This document shows positions 60,360 through 64,000 of a stretch of DNA of 64,000 nucleotides, piece by piece. Each line of letters starts with the position of its first letter. Position 1 is the stretch's first letter. Both the position numbers and the translations under genes were made by a program. The notes beneath the pieces are model-generated. The model saw only the letters and a program-made list of their open reading frames with translations, searched no databases and had not been told where the DNA came from. Source of the DNA: Croceibacterium mercuriale (lineage in GTDB: Bacteria; Pseudomonadota; Alphaproteobacteria; Sphingomonadales; Sphingomonadaceae); NCBI RefSeq assembly GCF_000802385.1, contig NZ_JTDN01000001.1:2025746-2089745 (forward strand). The letters are read 5' to 3'.

Positions 60360-62205
60360 GAAGCAACAGCTCAGCGACGTGCGCGACCAGGCACACCTTC
60401 GTCGTGGCCGTAGAGACGCGCTGGAAGCCCTTCAGCTCGCGCACAGGACGCGATGCGCGGCCGGCCTGCTGGTGGATGTACAGCTGCACGACCTCGTCAC
60501 CAGCGCGCTGCCCGGTGTTACAAACGGTGGTGCTGACGATCAGGCGGCCGCCGCCCTCCAGCGTCCCTGACCCCACATCTGGCGCGGAGATGCTGAAGCT
60601 GGTGTAGCTGAGCCCGTGTCCAAACACGAATTGCGGGGTGGAGGGCAGATCCGCATAGCGCCGGTCCTGATCCTGCGGCCAGTGGGAACGATTGTGTGCG
60701 TAGTAGAGTGGCACCTGCCCGACGGTGCGTGGCCAGGTCACCGGCAGCTTGCCGCCCGGATTGATATCGCCGGATAGGGCGCGCGCCACTGTGGTCCCGC
60801 CACGCGTGCCGGAATATCAGACATGCAGCACCGCCGGGACCCGGTCCAGCACCGGGCCGAGTTCGACCGGGCGGCCGCTCATCGTCACCACCGCTACCGG
60901 CTTGCCAGCCGCGAGCACGGTCTCAAGCAGGCGCAGCTGGTCGCCGGGCAACCGCAGTTCTGCGCGCGAGGCACTCTCGCCGCTCATGTCCTCCGCCTCG
61001 CCAGTGTCAGCACGACCAGATCAGCAGAGCCGGCGAGAGCGGAGGCGTGCTCGAACTCCGCAGCCGCCTGCGCCTCGCTCCAGCGTGGTTCAGGCTTCGC
61101 TGCGCCCGGGATGGTGATCGTCTCGAAGATGGAGGGCACATTGCGCTTCATCTGCACACCCGGCGCCGTCTCCACGGTGATGACGCTGCCCAGGCGATCG
61201 CGAATGCCTTCGAACAGCGTGACGGTTTCCGGCAGGTCATACTGGAAGGCACATGGGCCCACCATGTCCCGCCTGGAATTGGCGGACGGGCCGATTACCG
61301 CCACCCGGCGATGCGCCCCGGCCTGCAAGGAAGTGCGGCTTCGTCGTTCTTCAGCAAAACAAGCGCGCGTTCGGCCGCCTCCTGCGCCACGTTCCGGTGT
61401 GCCGGATCGGCGAGGACGCCGGTCGCGCGCGCCTCGTCCACAAACGCATTTTCGAACAGACCCATGGCGAACCTCGTCGTCAGGATGCGGTGGGCCGCGG
61501 TGTCGAGTACGGCGACGGGCGGTCGTCCTCCCGTGACGGAGCGGGCGACCGTAGTGGCGGACGCAGCGGGGCCGAAAGCCATCTCCATATTATTGCCGGC
61601 GGTTAGCGCCCACACGGCGGCATCGCCTTCGTCACGGGCGAAGTGCTGGGTGACGAGATTCTTGACGTCATTGGCATCCGACACGACCCAGCCATCAAAC
61701 TCCATTTGTCCGCGCAGCACATCGTTCAGCAGCCAGGGATTGGCCGCTGCCGGAAGGTCGTTGAGGTCGGTGTAGGAACTCATGATATTGCCCGCCCCGC
61801 CGCCACTGCAGCAGCGAAAGGTGGCAGGATGACATTGTACAGTTGCGCATCCGACAGTTGCACGCTGTCATAATCGCGTCCGCCATCGGCGGCGGCGTAG
61901 CGGGCGAAGTGCTTCGGGCCAGAGATGATATGGCCGGGCGCGCCGATCACGGGGCCTTGGAAGCCACGCACCTGCGCCGCCGCCATGGCGAGATCGAGAA
62001 ACGGATCCTCGCCCGCGCCTTCCAGGATCCGGCCCATCGGGCATGCCGCGCGACATCGATCATCGGCGCAAAGGCCCAGCGGATGCCGACGAAGCGCGCC
62101 GCCGCCGCGGCGACCGCCTGCGCACGTTCCACCAGCGCCGGATCCCATGACGCCGCATTGGCCAGCGGCACCGGGAAGATCGTGCGGAAGCCGTGCATCA
62201 CGTCA
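60360..62205 (-). pseudogene. GH3 beta-glucosidase, broken into several frames
   Basis: Reading down the minus strand, pieces of a BglX-like GH3 enzyme appear in order: HGFRTIFPVPLANAASWDPA and FVGIRWAFAPMIDVARHARW (N-terminus), then in a new frame GRILEGAGEDPFLDLAMAAA and GPKHFARYAAADGGRDYDSV, then MEFDGWVVSDANDVKNLVTQ with the nucleophile Asp region, then RRVAVIGPSANSRRDMVGP, then VARALSGDINPGGKLPVTWP, QFVFGHGLSYTSFSISAPDV. At least four frame changes separate them, so no full product is possible. The order and completeness suggest recent decay of a once-intact gene. Confidence 0.85.
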
Positions 62206-62229
62206 TAGCCAAAGATCAGCCTTTCCAGA

Positions 62230-62960
62230 TGGAGCGGTGATGGTGGATGGGTGGCGGATCAGAAACCCAGCCGCACGTGGATGCCCGCATAGCGGCGGGC
62301 ATTGCGGGTGGAGGTCTGCGCAGCACGCCGGGCGTACCGCCGGACGAGATGCCCAGCGCGCTGGCGAAATGCTTGTCGAAGACATTGTTCGAACAGCGCA
62401 ATGCGCAGATTGCCGCGCTCGTTCTGGTCGATGCCAATGCTGGCATTGACCAACGCATACGAGTCTTTCACCAGCACTGGGTTGTTCAGCAGGTCGAAAT
62501 TGCCCTAGCTCTGGTAGCTGACATCTCCCTGCATGAAGCCGTCAAACGGCATCTCGACCGTATAGGTACCGCCAAGATTGAACTTCCACGCGGCGCGTTG
62601 CTCAGCCGCTCGCCTGACAGGTCCTGTATTCCGGTGGTTGATCCCGCGACCGGCAAACAGCTCAACGCGACCGTCTGCCCGGTATAGCGCTGCGCATTGC
62701 GGTGAAGCTGAAACCGCCGTCTAGCAGCAGCGCTTCAATCGGGCGGGCCTGCAATTCCACCTCTACGCCCCGTGTGCGGACCTTGCCGACATTGTTCAGC
62801 TGAAGCTGAATGGTCTGGTCGGGAAGGAAAACACCCGATTGCGCTTGGAAGCTGCAAAACTTTCCTTCTACCGTGAATGGGCCGGGAGATCTCCCGGCAA
62901 TCTACAGCGTCACGATCCTGCGGCGTGCCAGTCTCGCGCGGATCAATACCCAAGTCTGAA
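62230..62960 (-). pseudogene. TonB-dependent receptor C-terminal remnant
   Basis: The minus strand encodes VRTRGVEVELQARPIEALLL followed by DGGFSFTAMRS, then ALVNASIGIDQNERGNLRIA and, after frame changes, DKHFASALGISSGGTPGV and YAGIHVRLGF-type ending. These are the last barrel strands of a TonB receptor (the VRTRGVEVEL motif is typical). The plug and most of the barrel are missing. It lies just upstream of the decayed GH3 gene, so the two were probably one glycan-uptake operon. Confidence 0.6.
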
Positions 62961-63317
62961 TTTCGACGTTAGCTCTCGCTCGAGGATGGGCGACTGTTCA
63001 TTAGGCACGCAAGTTCAGGGCAATTATGTGCTGAAGTTCGCCCCGGGTTCCGCCTTTCTCAGCGAACTTGCATTTGGATCGCAGCGGCTGCGTGTCCGTG
63101 GGGACGGTTAACGGCCAGATGGGTCCGCTCACAGCGGTGGCGACAGGCAACTACAATGACGATTACTGGAACCAGTACAATCTGCCCCGCAGCGCCCTAA
63201 TGTGGCCCTTTATCATTCCGGATGATCGAACGGGTGGTCAACGTCGATTACCGGAATGACTAACCCGCCGGAGGGGAGCAATGACCGCGTCGGTTCGGTG
63301 ACAGAACCACCAAACAG
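62961..63317. other. Unrecognised coding-like fragments
   Basis: A 357-bp stretch between the receptor and recombinase remnants. The plus strand has short protein-like pieces, VQGNYVLKFAPGSAFLSELA and GPLTAVATGNYNDDYWNQYN followed by LPRSALMWPFIIPDD, which I cannot assign. They look like debris of one further gene. Confidence 0.3.
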
Positions 63318-63711
63318 GGCGGTTAATCGGCGCTTTACGCAACGAGGTGCCCGCGTTGCTGATCGTCGACGATGCAATTTGGAATGTGGTGCGCTGGAAA
63401 ATGTCGCCGCGCAGCCGTAAGGCCACGCAGAACGCAGCACCATCGGCACAGCGGTGGCGCAAGCATCTGCTTTCCGGAGCATCAAATGCGATTGCTGCGG
63501 GTCCAACTTCACCTTCGCAGGGAAGGACTACTATGGCTGCGCCGGTGCCCGTGAACGAGGCACTTGCAAGAACCTCGTGTCGATCCGGCGCGAACCGCTG
63601 GAACATGCGATGGTGTCGGTCCTGCAACCTAACCTGCATACTCTTGCGTTGGCAAAGCTGTTCTCTCAAGAATTGATGAAAGGTCGCTTGGATATTCGAT
63701 GGAGCAGGTGA
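63318..63711 (+). pseudogene. Serine recombinase C-terminal remnant
   Basis: The plus strand reads GALRNEVPALLIVDDAIWNV, as in the recombinase domain of large serine recombinases, then in a different frame SIKCDCCGSNFTFAGKDYYG, CAGARERGTCKNLVSIRRE. The latter is the recombinase zinc beta-ribbon with its four cysteines (CDCC ... CAG ... GTCKN). The frameshift and the missing N-terminal catalytic domain make it inactive. It lies 206 bp from a tRNA-fMet gene and shows that a mobile element or phage integrase once sat here. Confidence 0.7.
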
Positions 63712-63917
63712 GCGGGCGGCGAGTGCTGCAAGTTGGCCTTGCGATATCGCGGGGCAGGTCGGGACGCCTGCCGGCAACATGGCGCTGAGCGCTGCCGGTC
63801 CGGCATTGCATCTCCTGCTCGGCGACCCTTGACGGATGCGCGGCGGCAAGCTGGTCGGTTATGCGATCAACGACAACGGCAAGGGCCGGCGCAGTGGTGA
63901 GGATAGTTTTGTGTCGG

Positions 63918-63994
<77 letters not shown>

Positions 63995-64000
63995 TCACCT

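Noticed and set aside
63238..63849. 203-codon minus-strand frame near the right end
   Set aside because: It is antisense to the recombinase remnant, which has clear zinc-ribbon cysteines on the plus strand.

Overview
The window looks like chromosomal DNA of a high-GC alphaproteobacterium of the order Sphingomonadales. The signs are large TonB-dependent receptors beside sulfatases and glycoside hydrolases, a NasS/NasT-controlled nitrate assimilation cluster, ATGA and TGATG gene overlaps, and an encoded-CCA initiator tRNA. The taxon is inferred from gene content and style only; no marker gene was compared.

Layout. 1-5.5 kb: a sulfated-glycan locus on the minus strand (TonB receptor, sulfatase, partial second sulfatase), with the formylglycine-generating enzyme that activates such sulfatases divergent from it. 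5.5-11.1 kb: SirB1-like protein, DMT exporter, a TetR-controlled redox pair with tandem operator repeats, and a lipoprotein. 11.6-19.9 kb: carbohydrate genes (periplasmic trehalase, small lipoprotein, 1.3-kresidue LamG protein, GH42 beta-galactosidase). 20.4-21.5 kb: a broken monooxygenase/carboxylesterase remnant.

21.7-30.5 kb: a tight ten-gene operon of unrecognised function, the most unusual part of the window. Six of its proteins share one recurring architecture: an N-terminal helix, an LGF-x-P-[ST]-FY strand block, a Ser/Thr/Gly-rich linker, and a [KR][YF]-x-[YV]-x(3)-GSS ... VPxPP tail. One carries an OmpA-like domain and another gene adds a coiled coil plus a PASTA domain. The first gene has two tandem segments resembling the ribosomal L7/L12 C-terminal fold. 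None has a signal peptide or transmembrane segment that I can see.

31-33 kb: Gfo/Idh/MocA oxidoreductase and a PH-domain membrane protein. 33.1-44 kb: a complete minus-strand nitrate assimilation cluster (nasT, nasS, MFS transporter, porin, nirB, nirD, nasA, cobA). Two leader RNAs each carry a promoter, a two-hairpin ANTAR-type motif and an intrinsic terminator, which fits NasT-mediated antitermination under NasS control.

44.2-58.4 kb: a probable zinc-uptake TonB receptor with a Zur-like box, a TfoX-like protein, an LprI-like secreted protein, a KdpD-like histidine kinase, a PepSY/response regulator/histidine kinase/PAP2 operon with a divergent PepSY gene, a DegP-like protease with its own two-component system, and an MscS channel. 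59.1-60.4 kb: NhaA antiporter. 60.4-63.7 kb is a gene graveyard (GH3 beta-glucosidase, TonB receptor and serine-recombinase remnants) that ends at a tRNA-fMet gene. Several other short remnants (cupin, D-cysteine desulfhydrase, Nudix, DUF2254, TupA-like) lie between intact genes, so the region is being actively remodelled.
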